From contig CAVZID010000019.1 of the NCBI GenBank assembly GCA_963775245.1, positions 248,001 to 312,000 of the forward strand: DNA of 64,000 nucleotides. Direction: 5' to 3'. Numbering within the stretch: the first letter of the stretch is position 1; the number at the start of each line of letters is the position of its first letter. The notes under the pieces are model-generated. The model saw only the letters and a list, made by a program, of their open reading frames with translations. It was not told the DNA's origin and did no database searches. The DNA comes from CAVSWT01 sp963775245. Lineage in GTDB: Bacteria; Bacteroidota; Ignavibacteria; Ignavibacteriales; Ignavibacteriaceae. The position numbers and the translations under genes are program-made. Below are positions 36,542 through 45,704 of this stretch, piece after piece.

Positions 36542-36630
36542 AACTCCGATAGGAGTTTCACAAAGTGATGGCTTTGCCAAAATATTTGTAAAATAAGTTC
36601 CAAATAAAAACCGGAACACCGTAGGTGTTC
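36542..36630. repeat. two further short palindromes between GH3 genes
   Basis: AACTCC-GATA-GGAGTT at 36542-36557 and GAACACC-GTA-GGTGTTC at 36614-36630. Both are stem-loops with GATA or GTA centres. The GTA(G) centre resembles the GTAG-type heads of REP elements mobilised by TnpA-REP transposases; no such transposase gene is in the window. Confidence 0.6.
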
Positions 36631-36710
36631 AATAAAATCTGTGTCAATATTTATCATATTAAAAAATTATAATTCAATTAATTATCAATTAAAACTTTTC
36701 TATAGTAATC

Positions 36711-39038
36711 ATGAAAAAATATTTTCTATCAAATAATCACAAATTAATATTCACCGCGATTTTACTATTCTTAACTTTTTCAGGATTTCAACCGACTCAA
36801 AACAAAAAAGATGATTCAACTTCTTCTAAATCTAAAGAACAAATCGATAAGCAAACATTGTCTATCGGCAAGCAAGTTGATTCTCTTTTATCAATAATGA
36901 CTTTAGATGAAAAAGTAGGACAGCTTAACCAGATTTCTTATGGTGTAGGTTGGGGCCCAACTGTAAAAGCTCAGGTGCCGGATGAATACAAAAAATTAAT
37001 TAGAGAAGGTAAAATAGGATCATTTTTAAATGCATTAGGTGCGGAGTTCACAAAAGATTTGCAAAAGGTTGCTGTTGAAGAATCAAGACTAAAAATCCCT
37101 CTTCTTTTTGGATACGATGTTATTCATGGATTTAAAACAACTTTCCCTGTTCCGTTAGCTGAAGCAAGCAGCTGGGATCCTGAATTAGTAGAACGTTCCT
37201 CAAGGTATGCAGCCCAGGAAGCTGCTTCAGTAGGTGTGCATTGGACATTTGCACCGATGGTTGATATTGCACGTGATCCACGTTGGGGAAGAATCGTGGA
37301 AGGTTCCGGCGAAGACCCTTACCTTGGTTCTGTTATGGCGGCTGCACGAGTAAAAGGATTTCAAGGAGATTTAAATTCTAATAAAAATATTCTTGCCTGT
37401 GCAAAACATTTTGCTGCTTATGGTGCGGCTGAAGGTGGAAGAGACTATAACACTGTTGACATTTCTGAAAGAACATTAAGAGAAATATACCTTCCCCCTT
37501 TTAAATCTGCACTTGATGCCGGAGCTGAAACATTTATGTGTTCATTCAATGAAATTGCAGGAATTCCTTCTTCTGATAATAAGAAATTATTAACCGGTAT
37601 ACTTCGAGATGAATGGGGCTTTAATGGTTTTGTTGTGAGTGATTGGAACTCAATTGGCGAATTAATAAACCATAGGGTAGCCAGAGACTTAAAAGAAGCT
37701 GCGGAACTTGGAATTACCGCCGGCGTAGATATGGATATGGAGGCAAGAAGTTATATAAATAATCTAGCTGATTTAGTTCGTGAAGGGAAAGTCTCTGGAA
37801 AAATTAGTCGACGAATCAGTTAGAAGAGTGATTGAAGCAAAATTTAAATTAGGCTTATTCAAAGATCCCTATAGATATTGTAATGTTGAAACAGAAAAGA
37901 AAACTGTTTTAAGCAGTGAAATTCAAAATGCTGCTTTGGAACGATGCTAAAGAATCAATTATACTTTTAAAAAATGAAAATAATCTTCTTCCCGTTAAAA
38001 AAAGATTTTGGGAATCCATCCCTTCGGGAAAAAACAATTGCAGTAATCGGCCCTTTGGCTGAAAGTAAAGGTGATCCGCTTGGTCCCTGGCATGCAATGG
38101 GGGATTCGAATGATGTTATTACTGTAGTTGAAGGAATTAAGAATAAGGTTTCTGATGAAACTAAAGTATTATATTCAAAAGGCTGCTCAATAGACGATTC
38201 ATCAAAAAGTGGATTTAAAGATGCTGTAGAAACTGCCGGTAAAGCTGATGCAGTAATTATGGTGCTTGGTGAATCTGAAACAATGAGCGGCGAAGCACAC
38301 AGCAGGTCATCTATAGAATTACCAGGCGTTCAAAATGATCTTGCAAAAGAAATTTATAAAACAGGAAAACCAATCGTTGTAGTTTTAATGAATGGACGTC
38401 CTCTTGCAACAGAGTGGATTTCAGATAATATTCCTTCAATTGTTGAAGCATGGTTTTTGGGTATCAAATCAGGGGAAGCTATTGCAGATATTTTATTCGG
38501 AGATTACAATCCAAGCGGAAAGCTTCCGGTTTCTGTTCCACGAACGACAGGACAAATTCCAATTTACTATAATCATAAAAGTACTGGAAGGCCTGGAGAT
38601 ACCGCAAACCGTTATACTTCAAAATATATCGATTTACCTTTAACTCCGCTTTATCCTTTTGGCTATGGTTTAAGCTATACAAAATTCGAATACAGCAATC
38701 TGAAATTGTCTTCAAATGAAATTACTCCAGATGAAACATTAAAGATAACAGTTGATGTTAAAAACTCAGGCAGCAGAGACGGACAAGAAGTGGTTCAGCT
38801 CTATATAAGAGATGATTATGCTACTGTTACCCGTCCTGTAAAAGAATTAAAAAGATTCAAAAAAATATTCTTGAAAAAAGGAGAAACAAAAACCATTGGG
38901 TTCGAACTTAACAATAAAGACTTATGTTTCTATAATAAAGAAATGAAATTTGTTTCAGAACCGGGCACATTTACAATCTATGCCGGGACGAATTCCGCTG
39001 ATGTTATTCAAGATCAATTTGAATTAATAAATAATTAA
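36711..39038 (+). pseudogene. GH3 beta-glucosidase (BglX-like), frameshifted three times
   Basis: Together the frames encode a full secreted GH3 enzyme of about 770 residues: signal-like N-terminus, TIM barrel with nucleophile D311 in VVSDWNSI, second domain (IAVIGPLAES; GESETMSGEAHS carries the acid/base) and a fibronectin-III-like tail ending at 39038. The first frame stops at 37823. Removing one G near 37797, one T near 37945 and one A in the run 37997-38003 restores a continuous protein through SVRRVIEAKFKLGLF and AKESIILLKNENNLLP. A dispersed repeat (38009-38033) supplies the unusual residues GNPSLREK. Either sequencing errors or decay; the long intact second half argues for a recently working gene. 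Confidence 0.85.
38009..38033. repeat. dispersed repeat inside GH3, copy 1
   Basis: GGGAATCCATCCCTTCGGGA (38010-38029) plus flanking T and AAAA. The 25-bp block recurs identically at 60838-60862, also in a GH3 gene but read on the other strand. It contains the hairpin TCCCTTCGGGA. Confidence 0.85.
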
Positions 39039-39052
39039 ATAAGTATTATAGA

Positions 39053-39786
39053 ATGAAGTTTCCAATAATATTGCTTAGTTTATTAACCGCCGGATTTTTA
39101 ATGACAGGCTGTTCATCCTCAATAATTTATTATGAAGAGACAAATGAACAAATACTTTACACGTGAAGTAACAAAAACAGTTTCTGCAAATTATCTTCTT
39201 TACTTACCAAAAGAATACGGAAAAGAAAAAAAAGAATGGCCTCTGGTTTTATTTTTACACGGAATTGGAGAGAGGGGAAATGAACTTGAATTAGTGAAGC
39301 GGCATGGCCCTCCAATGCTGGTTGCACAGGGGAAAGAATTTCCATTTATTCTTGTATCACCTCAATGCCCTGATGATAGCTGGTGGTTGAATGATGTTCT
39401 GGATGGACTTCTGCAAGATGTTAGAAGAGAAATATAATGTAGATAAAAATAGAATTTATGTAACCGGGTTAAGTATGGGCGGATATGGAACATGGAGTCT
39501 GGCGATGGAATATCCATATAGATTTGCAGCTATCGCCCCTATATGTGGGGCTGGAAATGAAAGAATTGCCTGTAGGTTAAAAGATACTCCTGTTTGGGCT
39601 TTTCATGGAGCTAAAGATAATGTCGTTCCAATCTCCGGAGATCAAAAACTTATTGATGAATTAAAAAAATGCGGTGGTGATATAAAGTTTACTATTTATC
39701 CCAATGCTAACCATGATTCATGGACTGAAACATATAATAATCCGAAATTATATGATTGGCTTTTAAGTCATTCACTTAAAAAATAA
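39053..39786 (+). pseudogene. lipoprotein esterase (alpha/beta-hydrolase), frameshifted twice
   Basis: Starts at ATG 39053 with a lipoprotein signal ending in the lipobox MTGC and then SSS. Removing one base near 39155 joins this to the frame with ANYLLYLPKEYG and LFLHGIGERGNE. Removing an A near 39423 joins that to EKYNVDKNRIYVTGLSMGGYG. The joined protein is about 243 residues, with Ser in GLSMGG, Asp in GAKDNVVP and His in NANHDSW. This is the layout of secreted esterases of the PHB-depolymerase/phospholipase type that accompany glycosidases. It lies 14 bp after the GH3 stop. It may remove acyl groups from glycans; that role is inferred. Confidence 0.78.
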
Positions 39787-39883
39787 ATGTTCGTTATATT
39801 AAATTGGCCTAAACTTTAGGTAGTTTATTACGGTATCTTTATAAATTTTTATTTGCTCTTAGTTTAAAACGTATTTAATAAGC

Positions 39884-41833
39884 ATGAAAATTATTACGAA
39901 GAACGTTTTTAAAATCAGTTTTCTATTAATAATTTTAATTTCCTATTCAATTCATTCTCAATCAATTTTAACAACCCCAAAAAAATCTTACAAAGGTAAT
40001 GCTATTTTAGGCAACGGAAATTTATGTGCTGTATATTCTGACGATCCAAGAATTGTAAAAATAAAAGGCACAAAAGGAATTCAGCATTTATATTATAAAG
40101 ATTACACTGCCGATTATGTTGCATCAACTTCTTTTGATTTATATAATGATAGAAATGAACTATTAACCGGTAAAGATTCTACACGGATGAAAAATTTCTA
40201 TACAACTTTCACTTCAACAAATATCGCTAATAAAATTTTTAAAAAAGTAACATGCTTTGTTCACCCGCAAGATGCAGTTATTTTGAATCTTATTGTAAAC
40301 AGTGAATATCAAAATATAAAACAAAATTTTAATATTACTTTAAGAAGAAATATTATAACAGATACCTCTATCTTTTTATCTTCGATTGCCATAGTAAAGA
40401 AATTTGCAATTGCAAGCTGGTCTAATGGTACTGTTTTATTAGCTGCTTGCAAAGAACCAACCTACTCTATAAACATCACAGATTCTACCATTAATTTCCT
40501 CAGGAATCCGCTACTAAATAAATCAATAAGTGTAATCATTGTTCTTGCCAAGTCGATTGAAAATGCTCAAAAGAAAATTACCACTTTGCTGGAGATGAAG
40601 GATATTTATTCTTCTGCAGACTCTTATTGGAATAATTGGCTGAGCAATGGTAAGATGCCGAAGTTTAAAATTCAGAGCGATGAAAACTCAATTTATTCAG
40701 AATATTTTAAAAGAACTTTGTATAGTGTAAAAGCAGCCTGCATCAACGGACAAATTCCGGCAGATATTACAGGACAATTTTTAACCAATAATATGCCGCA
40801 GCTTTACCCGCGCGACGCAATGATGTGTGCTAGAGTATTTTTATTAACCGGCCATCTTGATGAAGCAAAGCAAATTATTTCATTCTGGTGTAAACCTGAT
40901 ATCCCTAAAAAATCTCCGGGTGAGTTTTACGCAAGATATGATGCAAATGCTAAAGCCGTTGATGCCGGTTCAGGTGCAAGGTATGATGAGCCTGAATGGG
41001 ATGCCAACGGTTATTTAATTCAATTATTAAATCAGTATCACGATTTAACAAATGAATGGCTCGCCGACAAAGATTTCATTTATGAGCTCGCAGACTTTTT
41101 ATCAAATCATATTAATGATTGGGGTTTACTTTATGAAGGCGGTATTGTCGAATGGACAGGTTATTTGCCGGCAACTAATATGGTGTGTGCAGCAGCGTTG
41201 AAAACTGCTTATAATATTGCGGTTTCAAACGAAGATTTAACTGAATCAATAAAATTTAAAAATGCTTATGAAAAGATTTCATCGTCTTTAATTAAGATGT
41301 ATGATAAAAATAGAAAAACGTATGCCGCCGTTAGATTTCATGGAGTGAAAGCCGGTGATAATTCCAGCATTATTACACCAACTAAGGATACACTTTATTT
41401 GTGGGATACTTCATTGTATTTCGGAATTCTTTGGGGTTATCCTAACCATGATGAAATGGAAAATACTGTGAATTTCATCGAACAAAATTGTGTTAAGCTG
41501 AATGGAGGAGTCCAATATTTTGAAGCAAAAGATAATGCATGGTTGTCTGAATATGGCGGTGATTTATTTTTCTTTACAACTGCAGCATCGGCAGAATATG
41601 AAAGTCTTTATGGCAAACTTTCAGTCGCACATAAATACATCAACTGGATGATAGAATATTCAAATATCTACGGCTTAATGCCAGAAAGAATTATTCATAA
41701 TGGTGCTGACTGCAGTGAAGCTTCTCCACTTTCATGGTGTAATGCTGAATTCGCTGCGGCAGTATTAACTTATAGTCAAAATGTTAGTTATAAAGAATTG
41801 TTCAACCAGCTTCATTATTTACTGTTCTTTTAA
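39884..41833 (+). CDS. secreted six-hairpin glycosidase (GH15-like)
   Basis: 649 residues, signal peptide 1-25. The N-terminal half (about 30-260) looks like the beta-sandwich that precedes many (alpha/alpha)6 glycosidases. The C-terminal half (about 270-649) has repeated helix pairs and likely active-site segments YPRDAMMCARVF, EPEWDANGYLIQLLNQY and GIVEWTGYLPATNM. Acidic residues in these segments are candidates for catalysis, but I cannot assign the CAZy family with certainty; GH15-like is the nearest resemblance. It starts 98 bp after the esterase and 29 bp before GH5, so it is part of the glucan gene run. Confidence 0.65.
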   Translation: MKIITKNVFKISFLLIILISYSIHSQSILTTPKKSYKGNAILGNGNLCAVYSDDPRIVKIKGTKGIQHLYYKDYTADYVASTSFDLYNDRNELLTGKDSTRMKNFYTTFTSTNIANKIFKKVTCFVHPQDAVILNLIVNSEYQNIKQNFNITLRRNIITDTSIFLSSIAIVKKFAIASWSNGTVLLAACKEPTYSINITDSTINFLRNPLLNKSISVIIVLAKSIENAQKKITTLLEMKDIYSSADSYWNNWLSNGKMPKFKIQSDENSIYSEYFKRTLYSVKAACINGQIPADITGQFLTNNMPQLYPRDAMMCARVFLLTGHLDEAKQIISFWCKPDIPKKSPGEFYARYDANAKAVDAGSGARYDEPEWDANGYLIQLLNQYHDLTNEWLADKDFIYELADFLSNHINDWGLLYEGGIVEWTGYLPATNMVCAAALKTAYNIAVSNEDLTESIKFKNAYEKISSSLIKMYDKNRKTYAAVRFHGVKAGDNSSIITPTKDTLYLWDTSLYFGILWGYPNHDEMENTVNFIEQNCVKLNGGVQYFEAKDNAWLSEYGGDLFFFTTAASAEYESLYGKLSVAHKYINWMIEYSNIYGLMPERIIHNGADCSEASPLSWCNAEFAAAVLTYSQNVSYKELFNQLHYLLFF

Positions 41834-41862
41834 TTACCAATTTATTATTTGGGTTTAAGGTA

Positions 41863-43080
41863 ATGAAAAAAATAATTTTCTTATTCCTCCTATTTCTTCT
41901 TTCTAATTCATATTCACAGTCACAATATGTATATACAGAAGGCAAGGAAATTATATCTCCTTATGGAAAACCGCTTTTGCTTAAAGGAATAAATTTAGGC
42001 AACTGGCTTGTTCCTGAAGGTTATATGTTCCTTTTCAAACATGCGACTTCTCCTAGATTAATTGATGAAGTATTTAAAAGATTAATCGGCCCTTCAGCAA
42101 CAAGAATGTTTTGGAAAAAATTCCAGGATAATTATATAACCGAAAAGGATATAAAGTTTATCAAAGAATGCGGCTTCAATTCAATTCGTGTTCCATTCAA
42201 TTATAAATTATTTATTGTTGAAGATCATCCGGAAATTGAACTAAACAGTGGATTAGAATTATTAGAAAGAGTAATTAAATGGTGCACTGAAAATAAATTA
42301 TATGTTATTCTTGATATGCATTGCGCTCCAGGTGGACAGACAGGAGATAATATAGATGACAGCTATGGCTATCCTTTTTTATTTGAAAGTGAAGAAAGCC
42401 AAAATGAAATGGCAGCTATTTGGAAAAGAATCGCTGAAAAATTTAAGGACGAAAATTTTTTAATAGGATATGATTTACTCAACGAACCTATAGCCACATA
42501 TTTCGATGCAGATAAATTAAATCCTTTGCTTGAACCTCTTTATAAAAAAGTGACGAAAGCGATTCGAGAAGTCGACAAAAATCATATTGTATTTCTTGGC
42601 GGGGCGCAGTGGGATGGAAACTTCGACAGTTTTGCAAAACCTTTTGATGATAAAATAGTTTATACTTTCCATTTGTATTGGTCGGATACAACTCAAGATG
42701 TTATTCAAAAAGATCTTGATTTAAGAAAAAAATATAATACTCCAATTTGGCTTGGAGAATCCGGGGAAAATACAAATGAATGGATTACATCTTTTAGAAA
42801 ATTACTTGAAAGAAATGATATCGGTTGGTGCTTCTGGCCTTACAAAAAATTAGAATCGGATAGAGGAGTTCTTTCTATAAATAAACCAAAAGATTATGAC
42901 TCAATTATAACCTTTGCAAATTCAAATAGAACAACATTTGATGATATTAGAAAGAATCGTCCCGATATTTCTGTGGTAAAGAAAGCTTTAATGGATTATC
43001 TGGAGAATTGCAAATTTGAAAATTGTAAAATCAATTATGGTTATTTAAAAGCTTTGGGATTAGAAATAAACAAGAAATAA
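41863..43080 (+). CDS. GH5 glucanase (exo-1,3-glucanase/cellulase type)
   Basis: 405 residues, signal peptide about 1-19. TIM-barrel GH5 with GINLGNWLVPEGYM (42-55), FNSIRVPFNY (105-114), LDMHCAPGGQ (150-159), the acid/base E208 in LLNEP, YTFHLYW (267-273) and the nucleophile E299 in WLGESGEN. The GNWLVPEGY start and HCAPGGQ segment resemble fungal-type exo-beta-1,3-glucanases and related bacterial members. It fits a laminarin or mixed glucan substrate, with GH3 enzymes downstream to finish. Complete and intact. Confidence 0.9.
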   Translation: MKKIIFLFLLFLLSNSYSQSQYVYTEGKEIISPYGKPLLLKGINLGNWLVPEGYMFLFKHATSPRLIDEVFKRLIGPSATRMFWKKFQDNYITEKDIKFIKECGFNSIRVPFNYKLFIVEDHPEIELNSGLELLERVIKWCTENKLYVILDMHCAPGGQTGDNIDDSYGYPFLFESEESQNEMAAIWKRIAEKFKDENFLIGYDLLNEPIATYFDADKLNPLLEPLYKKVTKAIREVDKNHIVFLGGAQWDGNFDSFAKPFDDKIVYTFHLYWSDTTQDVIQKDLDLRKKYNTPIWLGESGENTNEWITSFRKLLERNDIGWCFWPYKKLESDRGVLSINKPKDYDSIITFANSNRTTFDDIRKNRPDISVVKKALMDYLENCKFENCKINYGYLKALGLEINKK

Positions 43081-43125
43081 AATTATTCAAATTAATTTAT
43101 GTATAATTGAGAGAGGTAGGTTCGT

Positions 43126-45606
43126 ATGAAAATAATTTTTTCAATCTTGGTTCTCTTTTTTTTGGGAGTGTATATGCAAAAGGATACTTCAATGAAGAAA
43201 GACTCGCAAAACACAGTCGATGATCGAATAGAAGATTTAATTAACAAAATGACTCTTCAAGAAAAAATAACAATGATCGGCGGTGATGAATTTTCTACAA
43301 AACCAATTGAACGATTGGGAATCCCCACTTTAAAAATGACCGACGGGCCTATCGGTGTTAGGTGGGGCAAAACCACTGCATTCCCCTCCGGTATTGCAAT
43401 GGCTTCAACATGGGATACTACTTTAATTGAAAAATATGGAGAAGCAATTGGCCAGGAAACAAGAGGGCAAGGAAGAGATGAAATTCTTGGGCCTTGCGTA
43501 AATATAGCACGGCTTCCAATGGGAGGAAGAAATTTTGAAAGCTACGGTGAAGATCCTTATTTAGATTCACGCCTAACTGTTAATTATATAAAAGGTGTTC
43601 AGAAAGAAGGAGTGGCTGCAACAGTAAAACATTTTGCTGTGAACAATCAAGAGAATGGAAGAATGTTTATTGATGCTCAAGTTAGCGAAAGAGCATTAAA
43701 TGAAATTTATCTTCCGGCTTTTAAAGCGGCTGTTCAGGAAGCAAATGTGCTTGCAGTTATGTCGGCTTACAATCGTCTTAATGGAAAGTTCTGCAGTGAA
43801 AATCCAAGCTTGCTTCAGGATAAATTGAGAAAAGAATGGGGCTTTAAATGGCTGGTTATGTCTGACTGGGGCGCTGTTCATAGTTCTATCCCAACATTCA
43901 AAGATGGAGTTGATTTGGAAATGCCGTTTGGTGATTACATGAATTATGATAGTCTTAAAGCTGCTTTTGAAAATGGAACTATTACAGAAAAGAAGCTTGA
44001 TGAAAAAGTAAGAAGAATTTTAAAAGTTATGTTCAAGCTAGGATTATTCGATTCAAATAGAACTTATGATTCTACTCAAGTAAATTCAAAAGCTCATCAA
44101 AAGTTTGCGCTCGAAGCAGCAAAAGAAGCAATAGTTTTACTCAAAAATGAAAAAGAGATTCTTCCTCTTAATTTAAATAAAATAAAAACACTGGCTGTAC
44201 TGGGGCCAAATGCAAGTGTTGCAAGAACCGGTGGCGGCGGAAGTTCAATGGTTGATCCTGTGTCTTCAATTTCACCATTAGAAGGATTAAAAAATGCTCT
44301 TGGGAATAAAGTAAAAATTAATTTTGCGCCCGGAGTTATTATAAATGGTGATACCAAACCACTTGAAGCAAAATTCTTTTTCAAGGATGAAGGGTTGAAA
44401 GAGAACGGAATTAAAGCAGAATATTTTGATAATAAAAATCTTGAAGGATCTCCTGTAAAAGTCATTAATGATAAACAAATCAATTTTGATTGGGGCGGCG
44501 GTTCGCCATTTAATGATTTTCCTAAAGACAATTTTTCTGTTAGATGGACCACTTATTTAAAGCCTCCTGTAAGTGGTGAATTTGAACTAATAGCTGCAAC
44601 CGATGATGGAGTTAGGCTTTATTTAAATGATAAGCTGGTTATTGATGATTGGGTTGACCGTGCCGTTACTACCTCATTATATAAAGTTAATCTTGAAAAA
44701 GACAAACACTATAAAATAGTTTTGGAATATTATGAAAACGGCGGCAGTGCTTCAGCTGTGTTTGGATGGAACTTACCAGGGGAAGATAAAATTATTAAAG
44801 CAGTTAACGCAGCAAAAAATTCTGATGCAGCAATAATTTTTGCAGGCACTTCAAATAATTTTGAATCCGAAGGTTTTGATAGAAAAGACCTGGTACTACC
44901 CGGCGATCAAGATAAATTAATTGAAGAAGTAAGCAAAGTTAATCCAAATACAATTGTTGTACTGATTTCCGGTTCGCCTGTTCAAATGAATTGGGTTGGA
45001 AAAGTTAAAGGTATAGTTGAAGCCTGGTTTGACGGAGAAGAGGTTGGAAATGCAATTGCAGATGTTTTACTTGGCAAATATAATCCTTCAGGAAAGCTGC
45101 CGGTAACATTTCCTAAAAGATGGGAAGACTGTTCTGCTTATCCTTTTTATATGAAGCAAGACAGCGTTACCGAATATGGGGATGATATTTTTGTTGGATA
45201 CCGTCATTTCGATAAAAATAATATTGAACCATTATTCCCTTTCGGATATGGTTTGTCTTATACTAATTTTGAATATAACAATTTGGAGCTTGCTAAAAAT
45301 GGTGATGAAGTTGTTGCCAGCTTTAATTTAAAAAACATAGGTAAGCTTGAAGGTTCCGAGATTGCTCAATTGTATGTTCGAGATATTGAATCATCTGTTG
45401 AACGTCCGGTTAAAGAATTAAAGGGATTTGATAGAGTCACTTTGAAACCAGGTGAATCTAAAAATGTAAAGATAAATTTAAATAAGAATGCTTTTGAGTT
45501 CTTTGATCCGCAAACAGAAAAATGGACTCTCGAACCCGGCGAATTTGAAATTATGATTGGCAGTTCTTCGCGAGATATTCATTTAAGGCAGAGTATTTCA
45601 CTATAA
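43126..45606 (+). CDS. GH3 glycosidase with inserted PA14 domain
   Basis: 826 residues. TIM-barrel domain with nucleophile D247 in VMSDWGAVH and the substrate segment TDGPIGVRWG. The second domain is interrupted by a PA14 domain (about 415-550; GIKAEYFDNKNLEG, VRWTTYLKPPVSGEFELIAATDDGVRLYLND), and a fibronectin-III-like tail carries SVERPVKELKGF. The domain order is that of Kluyveromyces-type beta-glucosidases, in which PA14 shapes the sugar subsites. The hydrophobic N-terminus (about 1-15) is probably a signal. The start has GAGAGGTAGG upstream. Likely periplasmic or secreted; final steps of glucan breakdown. Confidence 0.92.
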   Translation: MKIIFSILVLFFLGVYMQKDTSMKKDSQNTVDDRIEDLINKMTLQEKITMIGGDEFSTKPIERLGIPTLKMTDGPIGVRWGKTTAFPSGIAMASTWDTTLIEKYGEAIGQETRGQGRDEILGPCVNIARLPMGGRNFESYGEDPYLDSRLTVNYIKGVQKEGVAATVKHFAVNNQENGRMFIDAQVSERALNEIYLPAFKAAVQEANVLAVMSAYNRLNGKFCSENPSLLQDKLRKEWGFKWLVMSDWGAVHSSIPTFKDGVDLEMPFGDYMNYDSLKAAFENGTITEKKLDEKVRRILKVMFKLGLFDSNRTYDSTQVNSKAHQKFALEAAKEAIVLLKNEKEILPLNLNKIKTLAVLGPNASVARTGGGGSSMVDPVSSISPLEGLKNALGNKVKINFAPGVIINGDTKPLEAKFFFKDEGLKENGIKAEYFDNKNLEGSPVKVINDKQINFDWGGGSPFNDFPKDNFSVRWTTYLKPPVSGEFELIAATDDGVRLYLNDKLVIDDWVDRAVTTSLYKVNLEKDKHYKIVLEYYENGGSASAVFGWNLPGEDKIIKAVNAAKNSDAAIIFAGTSNNFESEGFDRKDLVLPGDQDKLIEEVSKVNPNTIVVLISGSPVQMNWVGKVKGIVEAWFDGEEVGNAIADVLLGKYNPSGKLPVTFPKRWEDCSAYPFYMKQDSVTEYGDDIFVGYRHFDKNNIEPLFPFGYGLSYTNFEYNNLELAKNGDEVVASFNLKNIGKLEGSEIAQLYVRDIESSVERPVKELKGFDRVTLKPGESKNVKINLNKNAFEFFDPQTEKWTLEPGEFEIMIGSSSRDIHLRQSISL

Positions 45607-45636
45607 AAGAGGAATTTAAAAGAAATTATATGTCAC

Positions 45637-45664
45637 GTGAGGTTCACCCCAAGGTGAGCCTCAC
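45637..45664. repeat. imperfect hairpin upstream of the parvulin gene
   Basis: GTGAGGTTCACC-CCAA-GGTGAGCCTCAC: a 12-bp stem with one mismatch. It lies inside the longest possible reading frame of the next gene but before its probable start (45705). No T-run follows. REP-like. Confidence 0.65.
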
Positions 45665-45704
45665 TTTAATTATTAAATGCAATTTAAGGTGTATTAGTTC
45701 ACTT

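Noticed and set aside
39872..39893. TTAATAA...TTATTA overlapping the start of the six-hairpin glycosidase gene as a third regulon dyad
   Set aside because: The spacer is 9 instead of 7 bases, it covers the start codon, and no sigma-54 promoter is downstream.
45630..45704. N-terminal 25-residue extension of the parvulin isomerase
   Set aside because: It is encoded partly by a hairpin repeat and would bury the clear signal peptide that begins at 45705.
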